DNA of 64,000 nucleotides, from assembly GCA_026545765.1 (NCBI GenBank), contig CM048842.1, positions 25,334,667 to 25,398,666 on the forward strand, read 5' to 3'. The position numbers and the translations under genes were made by a program. Under the pieces are notes generated by a model, which was given only the letters and a program-made list of their open reading frames with translations, was not told where the DNA came from and did not search any database. This document shows, piece by piece, positions 34,400 to 46,692 of the stretch. The DNA comes from Plantago major (lineage: Eukaryota > Streptophyta > Magnoliopsida > Lamiales > Plantaginaceae). The stretch's first letter is position 1; each line of letters starts with the position of its first letter.

Positions 34400-35835
34400 T
34401 GATGTGTCAATATCAAAGTTTTAATATTTGTTTACTTAGCCAAGAGCTAACTCTCGACACTATGAAAACCTATAGTGTAGTGAATTTAACCCTGAGGTCG
34501 GTCTCTAGGGACTTAACTAAGCTGAGCTTCAGCTTACGAATAAAAATAACAATATGAAAAGCAGTAAATGTTTGTTTGCTTCGGCAGCGAGATAATAAAC
34601 TAAAGTAAGCAACTACTTGCAACCACTAGAAACTGAATTAACACTAACAATATTGAAATATGAATGGGGGTAATTGTGGAATGGTAACGTCAACAAGCTA
34701 GCTAGCAGGATATATGTGATTCACGGGATTGACTACGCAATTTGTCACAATCTTGAGTTAAAAAACAAATAGCACTAATGACGGCGTCAGTTTCACTAGG
34801 CTACAATCAGTTTGACTAACCTACTATCACCGTTTGCAACTAACTGTTAAATAAAGCAAGACAAAAGACATTTTGGTGTATTGATTAAATGCTTAATCTA
34901 ACAGTGATTTTGTCTAGAAGATCATCAAACGTGATAGCAGGAATAGCAATTAATCTAAAAAGCACAAGTAGTCGAATCCCGATGCACTTCGAATCACATA
35001 AACACTAGCTACCATGCAATGAATCAGTCACCACCCCATAATAGGGGTGTTTAGCTACTCATGACAAGCGAAAGCATAATCATACTAGCAATAAACATAA
35101 TCTCAAGCACAAAACAGAGATTCGAATAGATTGATACAATTTTACACTTCGTTGTCACAAACCCTAGGTAGAAATTGTAGAACGAAAATGAATCGATGCC
35201 AAAGCTGTGTAGATAATCTCCCAATCAACGTCAATCTTCGAATTACAAGGGAAAATGGTTCTATTACCTCAAATCGGGTAATTTCCTTTGAAAACTAGGT
35301 CTAGTTCTAGAGAAAGGTGTTGTTCTTGACAATAGAATGAATAATAAAAGTAATTATGTCTTGTTCTGACTAATAGAAAGGAGAAAAACTAGGTGTGGTC
35401 GAATTAGGAAACAAAATCGCAGATTCTGACAAAAGAAAAGCGGCATCGCGATAATCAAGAAACTGTCGCTAGTCTCCAAGCGGCGGCGATACACCAACAG
35501 AAGTTCTTTGGCGTCATGATTTGATAACTGGCATCAACATTTCTTCTTGAGTGACCGTTTTGCCCCTTTGACGCCTTTTGACTCCGATTCTTGATATTTT
35601 GGCCTTCCCGCTCCACTTCTAGCATCCATACGAGGCATTGGAACTCCATACATTGTAGATGCATATAAAATACACCATTTTGCCTTCAATTAGCGCGGTT
35701 TAGCCAAATATCTACAAAACACACAAACAACAAAACAAGTAAAAATACTCTAGGAAAACTAAATAAAACTATACTCAAGGATTTCAAAAAGACGGTAAAC
35801 AAGACCAAATGAGACGGTATAAAACCGACTCATCA
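34400..35835 (-). repeat. 5' LTR of N
   Basis: 1,436 bp with the same ends as the 3' LTR. The micro-ORF complement is at 35051-35062. The GC palindromes are present but much less regular here (about 35440-35540). Confidence 0.9.
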
Positions 35836-37396
35836 CACGATTTCAAGCACCAAAACGACATAATTGTGCCAAATCGAGAGAAGGTAGAAAATACGCCGGA
35901 TCAATCGTTGCACGGAGTTCGAGGTGTCTAAACATATCATACAACCAACCAGTGCAAGGGTAATTGAAGATGCTACAACTTTGTAGAAGACAGGTTCGAA
36001 GGTGCAAAACCGAGGAAAGTAAAGAAGCATGAAAATTCTACTTTGAGTTAGAGAAGTCCGATGAGGTCGTTCCACCTCCGTTGCGAAGATTTCAAATACC
36101 CGACAAATGCTGAAGAAGGACTCTTTTCAAGATAACGAGGTTAGAGGCTCGAAATTGAAGAACGAAGAAAATCTGTCTGGGAGAAATCAACCAGAGCATT
36201 GTTTTGGCTGTACACGGAGTTCTAGAAGTCCGATTTCATCTCATGAGCTATCGATGGAAATCTTATTGAAAATTCTAAAACTATTTTGCTTTACACTTTC
36301 CGAGAAAATGACGTTTTTAGGTCCGAAATCTGCCCGGAAGGAAAAACAGCTTACACTTGGGCCAGACAGCCTTTCTCCGGTCCGTCAGGCCTCAGCCCAT
36401 ATTTTAACCCTTTTTGCAGGCCAAGGACGTCCAGAAAAGTATAAATAAGACCCTTGGGGTGTCAGAATCATTGATCACCTACCAAAACCCCTGGCCGTCA
36501 GGCAACCAGTCCTCGAGGAAGTGAAACCCCAAAAGCAGCTCTCTTGAGAGAGAACCAGTCCTCAGGGAAGTGACATCAGGGAGGTATAACAATCGAGGAA
36601 GACGGAGGAAACCCTAGAAACTGCACAAAGACATCAAAGACTAAGCTTTTCTTTTCATTTCCTTCTTTTGATTTCGATTTCTTCCTTCTTCTAGGAGATT
36701 TCGATTTGTTCTTTCTTGTTCTTGTTGGTTTCGATTTATGTTCTTGATATTATGAGTAGCTAACTTTCTTTTGTAAAGGCGAACCGTCGCAACTCTGCTT
36801 TTGCTACTTCTTTATATACCATGATATATTAATGAATTAGTTTTAAAACATAATTCGTGCTTGTTCTTTATTCATTCGACTCTTTATGTGGAAAATCCTT
36901 ACTAACTACGACTAGGTAACGGATTATATATTGTCCTGTGCGATTTGTCTCAAAACGTGGGGAGATAGTGTGTTGAGTGACACAAAACATTGTTAGTTTA
37001 GTAAGGGTGTCTGGATTAACTACGACTTGATCTAGCATGTTTCTTTGCTACCTGTAGAAGGTAAGTACATTGTTTGATTCTAAGTAGTTGGGAGTAGAAT
37101 AGTAGAGGGAGGTTGGGGATTCTTTACACCTTTCCATCATTGATTTACAACAAAGCAATTTTAGGTCTACTGCGTATTAATTATTCTGTCGGAGATCAAA
37201 CTGTTTACTTTTCTGCATTCAATTATGAACGTTATTTGCTTGTTCCTGTGCTAAGTGTCCATGGAGAACGACATCTGGGGTCAACTTTCCGCTATAAACT
37301 GTAGATTTGAGAACTTTCGATTTATAAATTTAATCTTGATTGTATTTGGAGATTGCAGGTTCTACAACGGAAAACGAAATCTCTGAGTGCACATCA
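35836..37396 (+). repeat. First LTR of A3, right piece
   Basis: Resumes with the CACGA duplication and ends CACATCA at 37396. TATA box TATAAATA at 36440-36447; micro-ORF ATGAGTAGCTAA at 36752-36763. The GC palindromes seen in A0 and A1 are not found at this place in the A3 subfamily. Confidence 0.88.
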
Positions 37397-37544
37397 AAAC
37401 CGCTCAAGAAAGTTTCGATCGACCGTGAGAATCTATCTCTAAGTTGAAATCTTTCTTTTTCTTTTTAATTTATGCACTGCCATTTTAATATGTACAACAT
37501 AAATCCAAAAAAATCAGAAAATCTGTGAGAATCTATCTCCATAG

Positions 37545-37765
37545 CAAAAAATCCAAAAAACTTTTTCTTTCCCGTATTAGTTTACTTCCTTATCAAGAAA
37601 ATCCAAAAAATATTTTCCTTCCCATATTAGTTTACTTCCTTATTCAAAAATCCAAAAAATATTTTCTTTCCCGCATTAGTTTACTTCATTATTCAACAAA
37701 TCCAAAAAATATTTTATTTCCCATATTAGTTTATTTGCTTATTCAAAAACCCAAAAAGAAGTAAT
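37545..37765 (+). repeat. Leader tandem repeats, first A3 unit
   Basis: About five units of roughly 50 bp, AAATCCAAAAAATATTTT plus CCCATATTAGTTTACTTCC type, between LTR and gag. This is the same family trait as in A1. Confidence 0.7.
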
Positions 37766-37830
37766 TTTAGATTTCTGTTTATTTTCTCTCTAAGTATTCC
37801 ATATTCGTATTTGCAAAAGCTTGTCAGTTA

Positions 37831-40209
37831 GTGCTCTTACTAAACAGGAAAAGCATGGAGCTAACTAGTGACGCAAACAAGCAGGGTACCAGCAATGAGA
37901 CTCACCCTGGTTACGTTCCGATGTGCAAAGACGAAAGAACTATCAGGGAGATCAGTTTGCCGAAATCAAGGAGTGGAATTAGGATCCAGTCGCATGTAAG
38001 GGAGTATGGATTTGATCTAACTCTGATTAGCGCACTACCAATGTTCGGAGGAAGAGAAAGAGAGAATGAATGCGAGTTCGTGTACGCATTCGAATCTATT
38101 TTGGAGCAGTTTCCGACGAAGGGGCTAACTGATGGTGAGCTGAAATTCTGGTTCTTCATCAAAACACTGGAGGGAGCAGCAAAAAGATGGATAGATTCAA
38201 TCAAGAAGAAGTCAGCGAATGGGAAGAGCTGAGGAGTATGTTCTTGAAGAGGTTTCTGGGGCTTGCAAGGGTTATGAGAGAAAGGAGGATGATATCCAGC
38301 TTCATTCAGAGACAGAAGGAATCTTTTCATGATGCATGGGAAAGGTTTGAGGAGATGCAGTACAACTGCCCCCAACATCAGTTTACTTCGCGACAGCTCT
38401 GTGAGTATTTCTACCTAGGAGTTAGAGAGGAGTTCAGAGACCTCATAGACGTAGCTCTGAAGGGATCATTTATGGGGAATTCTGCTAGGCAAGTACTTGA
38501 AGCTTGCGCAAGTGTTGCTGAGAATTCAAGGTACAGGAGTGAGCAGATGAAGGAGAATGAGATCTTCAACAAGATGGAGGCCGTGGAAAAAGTAAGGACA
38601 ATAGCCGCAATTGAGGAAGAGAAACACTAAAATACGCAAATAAACAGCAAAGAGAAAGAGATGAGACACTAAAATATGGGCTCATCACGCATTGGGCTAT
38701 AGGACAAAGCGTAGGAACTCCTGAGTACTTGGATAAAAGAAGCATTGAAGGGAAGGATGAAGTTTCCAAGATTAGCAGCGAACAGGTGGTCGACAACATT
38801 ATAACTTCTAAGAAGGGGTTGGAAGAGGAAATCAAGACCCTCAAGGAACATCATTACTAGAGAGGAAAGGTGGTGCTGGAGGAACTGGATAAAGGAGGCA
38901 CTGATACCCGATCTCTAGTGAATTTCCTTCGTAAATAGTTCGTGGCGGTCAGCAAGGAGCTGAAGAAACTAAGTGAGAAGTTTGAAGGGGGTGGAAGAGG
39001 AAATGTTGGCGATTAAGATCGTAGTGAGAGATATGGATAACAGGGTGGAAGAGGTAAAGGAGCAATGCATGGATTACATAGGATCGATAACCATTGGGAG
39101 TGGGATAACATCACCAGATTCTGTGCCAAGAAGTAAAGGAGAAGCTAAGGGGAAGAAGAAGAAGAATAAGGAGATAGTGGAAGTCACGGGTTCGAATGAG
39201 GAGGAAGAGAAGAATAAAGCAAAAGAAGACTGCAGAAGGGGACGTGATTATAGATATTGGCTCGAGAAGGGATTTGTCAGGTCCATAACCGGTAAGTTAG
39301 TAGATTTGAAGGATCTACCTTTCCCAGGAAAAATTGCAAACGACATCAAGAAGGCTGCTAAGAAGTAGGCTAAAGTAATCCTGGAGAGCCAATAAATTCA
39401 GTGCCAATGCTAGACCTTTTTACTCTATACCTATCTGACTACGTGGCAGTTGTGAGGGACTTCCATAACTGGAAGAAAGCCTACATTGGAGTGGCGTGGA
39501 GAAAAGGATCAGATATCGTGATGAAAGGAATAGGAGATCCGGGACAGTTCAGCATGACGATTGGAGTGAAGGGCAAAAAGGTAAATTGCATGATTGACCT
39601 TGGAGCCAGTGTAAATCTTATGTCATTGGCTAAAGCAAGGGAGCTAGGGATTGAAGACAAGATAGAACCATACAGAACTACCGTCCAGCTGTCTGACAAC
39701 TCGACGAAGAAATGTGCTGGACAAATCAGAGGTTTACCTATGGAAATCGGAGGCTTAAGGACAAGGCTAGACTTCCTGGTGATGGATATGGAAGGAAGTG
39801 TGATGAGATCTAAAACACTTATTGGCCGACCAGCCCTGCATCAGATGGAAGTTGTAGTTGACACGGGGGAAAGACCAATTCATTAATCATGGAAGGGCAT
39901 AAGAAGCATTTCAATTATAAGGGTGAACTCCTAGAGGAAGGAAAGAGAGTTGAAAGAGGTTGCTGGGAGACCGCTGATGATTTTCATTTAGGAGATGAAG
40001 AGGAATTTGGGTATATAATGCCGAATCTGGTGGAAGAAGACATTGTGGACTTTGACTATGAGCATTATGAAGGATTGGAGCAGCTTTTCTTCGTGGATGT
40101 GATCAAAGAAGAAGCGACGAAGCGTTGGGATGAAGATACAAGCTACGCAACAAAGGAATGGATGGACAAGTGCTTCAACGGGATCGAGAGTTTAACCCTC
40201 GAAAAATAA
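37831..40209 (+). pseudogene. gag-protease remnant, first A3 unit
   Basis: The best preserved gag of the family. gag N-terminal part at 37831-38232; gag core at 38187-38630 (SFHDAWERFEEMQYNCPQ, QLCEYFYLGVREEFRDLIDV); charged coiled-coil-like part at 38973-39368; protease-like domain at 39401-39886 with DLGAS at 39596-39610; acidic tail at 39889-40209 (YEHYEGLEQLFFVDVIKEE). It is broken in several places. No RT follows. Confidence 0.85.
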
Positions 40210-42195
40210 GCCATCGTGAAAACAGGGGTCGAGCTATAAGACCTAAAACAAGCGCTTCATGGGAGGCAACCCATGGTTATGTTTATTTTACGCAGTTGCA
40301 TTTGCACTTTTTACTTTTCATTTTCGATTTCTATACCAAACATCCGGTTTGGGGGGGAAAACCCCACGAGATTTGCATGTAAGCCATAGCCCTGATTTCA
40401 CTCCAAACATACTATCTCACATACTTTCGAGCCAGGTACAATGGAAGAACGAAGGAGGATACCCATCGCAAGATGAATAAACTCTTTGTGGAGCTCGTGA
40501 GCAATGCACAACTGGTAGACCAAGATAATATGTGGAGGAGGAATCAAATGAAGATGCATGGAAGCATAGAACCAAGAGGGGAGTATCCGTCCTTTTTCTT
40601 CTTTACTTTCCTAGTTTCCTATTTGCTCTCTGCTAGGTTTTGGGGAAGAATTTGATTTGACTACTGCCTGCTAACTTGTTTGGTCTATAGAAGCATTTGA
40701 AATACTCGCACCTAGTAGTTTGCATTTTAAGATTATCTGTTACTTCCAAGGTTTTTTTATTTGTTGAAAAATGTTTTGATCTGTGGAGAGTCCCAAGTGT
40801 GAGCCATAACTGAGATGAGGGGCTGTGGATTTGTTAACCTGCTTTGCTGCTTGCTGAATATATGCTCTGACCGAATAAGACCCATGCTACTTTGATGAGT
40901 GAGTTTGCTTGCTACCCTAATTGAAGTCCTGTGTGCACCCGTGTGAACACTACTACCCTTGAGTCTTTATTTGTTAACAGAATGAATATGATTAGTGGTA
41001 CTTGCCTTTCTGAATCCTTTTTCTATACCTTTCACTAACCCCGCTGAAAGCCTTTTGAGCCTTTTTGAAACACCACCATATATCCTATACTTGCTTTAAT
41101 TAAATGGTGATAGCAACCCACCGCCGAGCTTGAACGAAGAAACAAAGCAACGAGCTCCAAAGAATGGAGGAGATTCATGTTTTGATCATGATCGAGAACA
41201 AGTTTGGGGGAAAGAAGAGAAGAAAACCCTGAGTCCAGTTCGAGAAATTGGTTTGGGGGAGAAGTGGAAGATGATCATCATCGAAGGGTAACCTTGTTGG
41301 CTCTACTGTTTATTTCCGGTGCCAAAAATCACTAGCTCTTGCTCCAGAAAAAATAGAAAAGAAAGTACCGAGAAAAGCAAAGGTACAAAAGTTTCGGAGT
41401 GAATCTATGGTCCTTGTGACCACCGTTTTCGTGTTGGGCATGTTACAGATACTACCCACATACCCGTGTGGCCCTAAAAAGCTACATGTCCGTGAGGGTT
41501 GATGGCATGTATACCAAACCAGCACGCACAAAAGTGCGGAATTCAGTAAAACAGACACTACCAAAAATGGAGAGACTAAAAGGGTCCAATGATGGCCAAC
41601 CAAAAAGCATACGGGTCAATAAAACGACTGCAAAAAATTATATGCCAAAAAGACAAAGAAAAGAGAAAAAATAATGGAGCAAGTAGCCTATGTGTGAAGG
41701 AACTGATGGAGTGATTACGATGATAGAAGAGAAGCTGAAGATTTATCATTACGAGAAGATGAAATCGAAGGAAGGAGCTCGGTATTCGACAGGATATGTC
41801 CCCCTGAAGTACCCTTTTATTCTACCTTGTTATCTTCTAATGATACTTGGCCTTTCCCTCCTCATTATATTCCTACCTGATTTACTTACCTAGCCAACCT
41901 GAGTACTACTTTGATTGTGCCTTGACTTTTGGGAGCAGGATTGCATAACATTACGGCGAGATAATGATTTTGAAGTACACCTACAAGGACATTGGGTTAC
42001 ACCTGTAACCGCTGGCCTTAGTGAATGATGCTTACTTGTTATTTGTTTGCTGTGGAGTCATGAAGTTGGAGCTGAAGCTAAGTGAGTCAGTAGAGTTTGG
42101 ATCCCTGAAACTGCCTGCTTGTCTATGTGGTGGTTTATTCTTGCTGCTCATTTCATGGTCACTTTTTAATTATCATTTTTGCTGGTTTGGGGGTG
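40210..42195 (+). other. 3' non-coding region, first A3 unit
   Basis: Same layout as 7340-9294 of A1: stem-loop CATGGGAGGCAACCCATG at 40258-40275, several GGTTTGGGGG-type tracts, shared 3' module at 41391-41599, and a purine tract ending at 42195. No gene is seen apart from short frames. Confidence 0.75.
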
Positions 42196-43802
42196 TGATG
42201 TGACAATGAAATGTGCGATATAGCATACTTTTAGATCCTCATTTTTTGCCCTAGATGCAATATCTGTGTCGTTTTATGGTCAATTACCAACTTTACGTGT
42301 TTTATGTAGGTCATGATCGCGGTTTTGAGGATTTGCACATTTTTAGGCACCAAAACGGCATAATTGTGCCAACTTGAGAGAAGGAAGCAAATACACCGGA
42401 TCAACCATTGCACGGAGTTCGAGGAGTCAAAACATGTCATACGACTAACCAGCGCAAGGGTAATTGAAGATGCTACAACTTTGTAGAAGACAGGTTCGAA
42501 GGTGCAAAACCGACGAAAGTAAAGAAGCATGAAAATTCTACTTTGAGGTAGAGAAGTCCGATGAGGTCATTCTACCTGCCATTGAAAAGATTTTGAATCT
42601 CCGAGAAATGCTGAAGCAGGACACTTTTCAAGATAACGAGGTTACGAGGCTCGAAATCGAAGAACGAAGAAAATTTATCTGGGAGAAATCGACCAGAGCA
42701 CTATTTTGGTTGTATACGGAGTTCTAGAAGTCCGATACAAGCTCACGAAATATCGATAGAAAGCTTATTGAAAATGCTAAAACTTTTCGGCTTTACACTT
42801 TCCGACAAAACGACGTGTAGTGGTCCAAAAACAGCCCGGAAAGAGAAATAGCTTACACTTGGGCCAGACAGCCTTTCTCCGGTCCATCAGGCCTCAGCCA
42901 GCCTTTTAACCTTTCTTGCTGGCCAACGACGTCCAAAACAGTATAAATAAGACCCTTGGGGTCTCAGAATCATTCATCACCTCCCAAAAACCCTGGCCAT
43001 CAGACAACCAGTCCTCGGGGAACTGAAACCGCAAAAGCAGCTCTCTTGAGAGAGAACCAGTCCTCGGGGAAGTCTAATTTCGATTTATTCCTTCTTCTAG
43101 GAGATTTCAATTTCTTCTTTTTTGTTCTTGTTGGTTTCGATTATTGTTCTAGATATTATGAGTAGCTAACTTTCTTTTGTAAAGGTGAACTGTTGTAACT
43201 CTGGTTTTGCTACTTCTTTATATACCATGATATATTAATGAATTAGTTTTAAAACGTAATTCGTGCTTTTTCTTTATTCGTTCGACTCTTTATGTGGGAA
43301 ATCCTTACTAACTATGACTTGGTAACGGATTATATATTATCCTGTGTGATTTTTCTGAAAATGTGTCGAGATAGTGTGTTGAGTGACACATCACATTGTT
43401 GGTTTAGTAAGGGTGTCTGGATTAACTACGACTTGATCTGGCATGTTTCTTTGCTACCTGTAGATAGCAAGTACGTTGTTTGATTCTAAGTATTTGGGAG
43501 TAGCACAGCATAGGGAGGTTGGGGATCCTTTACGCCTTTTCATCATTGATTTACAACAAAGCAATTTAAGGTCTACTGCGTGTTAATTATTCTGTCTGAG
43601 ATCAAACTGTTTACTTTTCTGCATTCAATTATAAAAGTTATTTGCTTGTTCCTATGCTATGTGTCCGTGGGGAACGACATCCCGAGTCAACTTTCCGCTA
43701 TAAACTGTGGATTTGAGGACTTCCGATTTATAAATTTAATCTTGATTGTATTTGGAGATTGCAGGTTCTACAACGGAAAACGAAATCTCTGAGTGCACAT
43801 CA
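42196..43802 (+). repeat. Middle LTR of A3
   Basis: 1,607 bp, ends TGATGTG and CACATCA, preceded by a purine tract and followed by a primer site (43808-43825). It therefore serves as the 3' LTR of one unit and the 5' LTR of the next. TATA box at 42942-42949; micro-ORF at 43158-43169. Confidence 0.9.
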
Positions 43803-43807
43803 AAATT

Positions 43808-43825
43808 TAGCGCCGCTGCCGGGGA
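43808..43825 (+). other. Primer binding site of the second A3 unit
   Basis: TAGCGCCGCTGCCGGGGA, one base different from A1 and N. Confidence 0.8.
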
Positions 43826-43964
43826 CACTTGACCGCTCAAGCAAGTTTCGATCGACCGAGATAAGTTGAAATCTTTCTTTCGCTTTTTAATTCACACACT
43901 ACCTTTTGAATACGTACAACATAAACCCAAAAAAATCAGAAAATCTGTGAGAATCTATCTCCAC

Positions 43965-44170
43965 AGCAAAAAAATCCAAAAAATATTTTCTTTCCCATAT
44001 TAGTTTACTTCCTTAGTAAGAAAATCCAAAAACTATCATATTAGTTTACTTCATTATTCAAAAAATCCAAAAAATATTTTCTTTCCCGCATTAGTTTACA
44101 TCCTTATTCAAAAAATCCCAAAAATAATTTCTTTCCCGTATTAGTTTATTTTCTTATTCAAAAACCCAAA
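43965..44170 (+). repeat. Leader tandem repeats, second A3 unit
   Basis: About four units of roughly 45-50 bp with the same AAATCCAAAAAATATTTTC and TTAGTTTACTTC parts as the first unit. Confidence 0.65.
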
Positions 44171-44245
44171 AATAAGTAATTTTTTATTTCTGTTTATTTT
44201 CTTTCTAAGTATTCTATATTTGTATATGCAAAAGCATGTCTGTTA

Positions 44246-45298
44246 GTGCTCTTACTAAACAAGAAAAGCATGGAGCTAACCTGTGACGTAAACAAGCAGG
44301 GTACCAGTAATGAGACTCACCCTAGTTACGATCCAATGTGCAAAGACGAAAGAACTATCAGAGAGATCAGTATGCTGAAACCAAGAAAGAGTGGAATTAG
44401 GATCCAACCGCATATAAAGGAGTACGGATTTGATCTAACTCTGATTAGTGCACTACCAAAGTTCGGAGGAAGATAAGGACAGAATGAATGCGAGTTCGTG
44501 TACGCATTCGAATATATTGTGGAGCAGTTTTCGACGAAGGGGAAAACCGATGGTGAGCTGAAATTCTGGTTCTTCATCAAAACACTGGAGGGAGCAGCAA
44601 AAAGATGGATAGATTCAATGAAAGAAGAAGTCAGCGAATGGGAAGAGCTGAGGAGTATGTTCTCGAAGAGGTTTCTGGGGCTTGTAAGGGTTATGAGAGA
44701 ATGGAGGATGATATCCAACTTCGTTCAAAGATAGAAGGAATCTTTTCATGATGCATGGGAAAGGTTTGACGAGATGCAGTACAACTCCCCCAACATCGTT
44801 TACTTCGCGATAGCTTTGTCTATATTTCTACCTAGGAGTTAGAGAGGAGTTCAGAGACCTTATAGACGTAGCTCTGAAGGGATCATTTATGGGGAGTTCT
44901 GCTAAGAAAATACTGGAAGCTTGCGCAAGTGTTGCTGAGAATTCGAGGTACAGAAGTGAGCAGCTGAAGGAGAATGAGATCTTTAACAAGATGGAGGTCG
45001 TGGAAGAAGTAAGGACAATAGCCGCAATTGAGGAAGAAGCACATTGGACTATATGACAGGGCGTAGGAACTCCTGAGTACTTGGATAAAAGAATAGAAGG
45101 GAAAGATGAAGTTTTCAAGATTAGCAACGAACACGTGGTCGACAGCATTGTAACTGCTAAGAGGGTGTTGGAAGAGGAGATCAAGACCCTCAAGGAACAT
45201 CATAACCAGAGAGGAAAGGTGGTGCTGGAGGAACTGGAAAAAGGAGGCAGTGATACCCGAGCTCTAGTGAATTTCCTTCGCAAACAGTTCGTGGCGGT
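44246..45298 (+). pseudogene. gag remnant, second A3 unit (left piece)
   Basis: gag N-terminal part and core, parallel to 37831-38930. It ends at GCGGT (45294-45298), which is duplicated on the other side of family F. Broken in several places. Confidence 0.82.
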
Positions 45299-46692
45299 TG
45301 ATGAGATGATAATTTAGAGTCTCATTTGGTCCTTTTTAGCTTTCTTTGTTAGTCTTCGTTTATGGTTTTTTAGTGTTTTTGTACGTTTTTATGCTTTTGT
45401 GTTTTGTTGGATTTTTGTGTTCCGAAGGTGAAAATCGGAGTGAAAATATTGGTTCTAGAGCTTTGAATGTAGAGTAACTGAGCGAAAACGGAAGTGGATT
45501 CGGAGTTCGAACGAAGATTTGAGAGCCGTTTTAGCGAAGCTTGCAAAAGTGAAGTTTTACGGAGTGGTCTAGCCATTTTGGACATAACTCTGTCATATGA
45601 TGTTCGATTGACCTGAGGTCGGCGGCCACGAAAAGATAATTCAAAGGGCTACAACTTTAGTGCTTTAAGTTTGGCCAAATTCTGTCTGCAACAAATGGTA
45701 CAGAGGTTTTAAGCTCGCCGCGGCGAATGATGTTCTCGCCGCGGCGAGATTTTACGAGAGCAATTTGGGAGCCTAAACAGTGTCTCGCCGGGGCGAGCTA
45801 TTTTGCCCGCCGCGGCGAGATTCGGCGAGAATTTCACAGATTCGGCAGAAAAACTCCTTTTTAGGTCAGGATTAGGTCATCTTTTGCCATAACTTCTTAT
45901 ACTTGATTATTTCATAGAAAAAGCTCCTGGAACTAGATTTTGACATTGATACAATATTGGAGCTTGGTTTTCGTCAATGTTGAAGGATTGATACCGAATT
46001 CCTGGTAATATTTGATAATTCTCAATTGTTTATCTCTTTACGATTCGTGTTTGCTATTCTTTATCGAATTGTATGAGCTTGCATGTGATTATAAACCTGA
46101 TTATGTTTATCATATTCAATACTTTGAATTCTTTGATCCTTGCTTCTACTATGAGTAGCTAAACCTCTCCGAACACGGTAGTTATGTGACGGTTTTGCAT
46201 ATTCGCTTGTAGGGTTTATATTCGTTCATATAGGTTCGTCTATCTTAAAATCTTCGTAAAACCTTCAATCCAATAAGCTAGATTAAGACTTTCAAAATCG
46301 TTTTCGGTTAAGTATCATGGATTGACGACCCATGATTTCTCTATTTCAAAACATTCAAATAACGATTGGTTGAATTGGATTGATTGCTTTTCTGTACACC
46401 GACCGTGTGACAAATAGGAACGATTTACCTAGAGTGAATTACCATTACTCGATCATAACTGTTGTGTTCTCTCTATCTCATTGATTTAAAACCTTTACAT
46501 CGCTTTATTCTGATTTCTAGTTTAGAAAGTATTCAAAACCCAAATCATTCGTTTGTTTTCACAAGTAACTGCTTGCTCTCAAATCGTTGTGGTAGCTTAA
46601 TTGGTTCCTTAGATAACGATTCTGTGGTTAGCATTTTCTGTCTACAATGACTGCTTACTACTTGTTTACTAACTAATAATTTGAGCACATCA
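45299..46692 (+). repeat. LTR 1 of F
   Basis: 1,394 bp, ends TGATGAG and CACATCA. At about 45712-45830 there is a cluster of GC-rich palindromes, including two CTCGCCGCGGCGA(G) copies in otherwise AT-rich sequence. Micro-ORF ATGAGTAGCTAA at 46151-46162. Confidence 0.9.

Larger units (their letters stand above)
29640..35835 (-). mobile_element. Athila-like gag-pro element N, nested in the first A3 LTR
   Basis: 6.2-kb minus-strand element with a perfect target duplication CACGA. Order on the minus strand: 5' LTR 35835-34400, primer site 34393-34376, gag and protease remnants 34214-32406, 3' non-coding region, purine tract, 3' LTR 31038-29640. LTR ends on that strand are TGATGAG and CACATCA. 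The LTRs are unlike those of A, but primer site, gene order and 3' module are shared. There is no RT or integrase, so it is non-autonomous. LTRs differ by about 4-6% by eye, about two million years. It is broken in about ten places. Confidence 0.88.

Noticed and set aside
45299-45330. TGATG...CATCA ends read as a Helitron or DNA-transposon signal
   Set aside because: The elements have long direct repeats, primer sites, purine tracts and 5-bp target duplications, so they are LTR elements.
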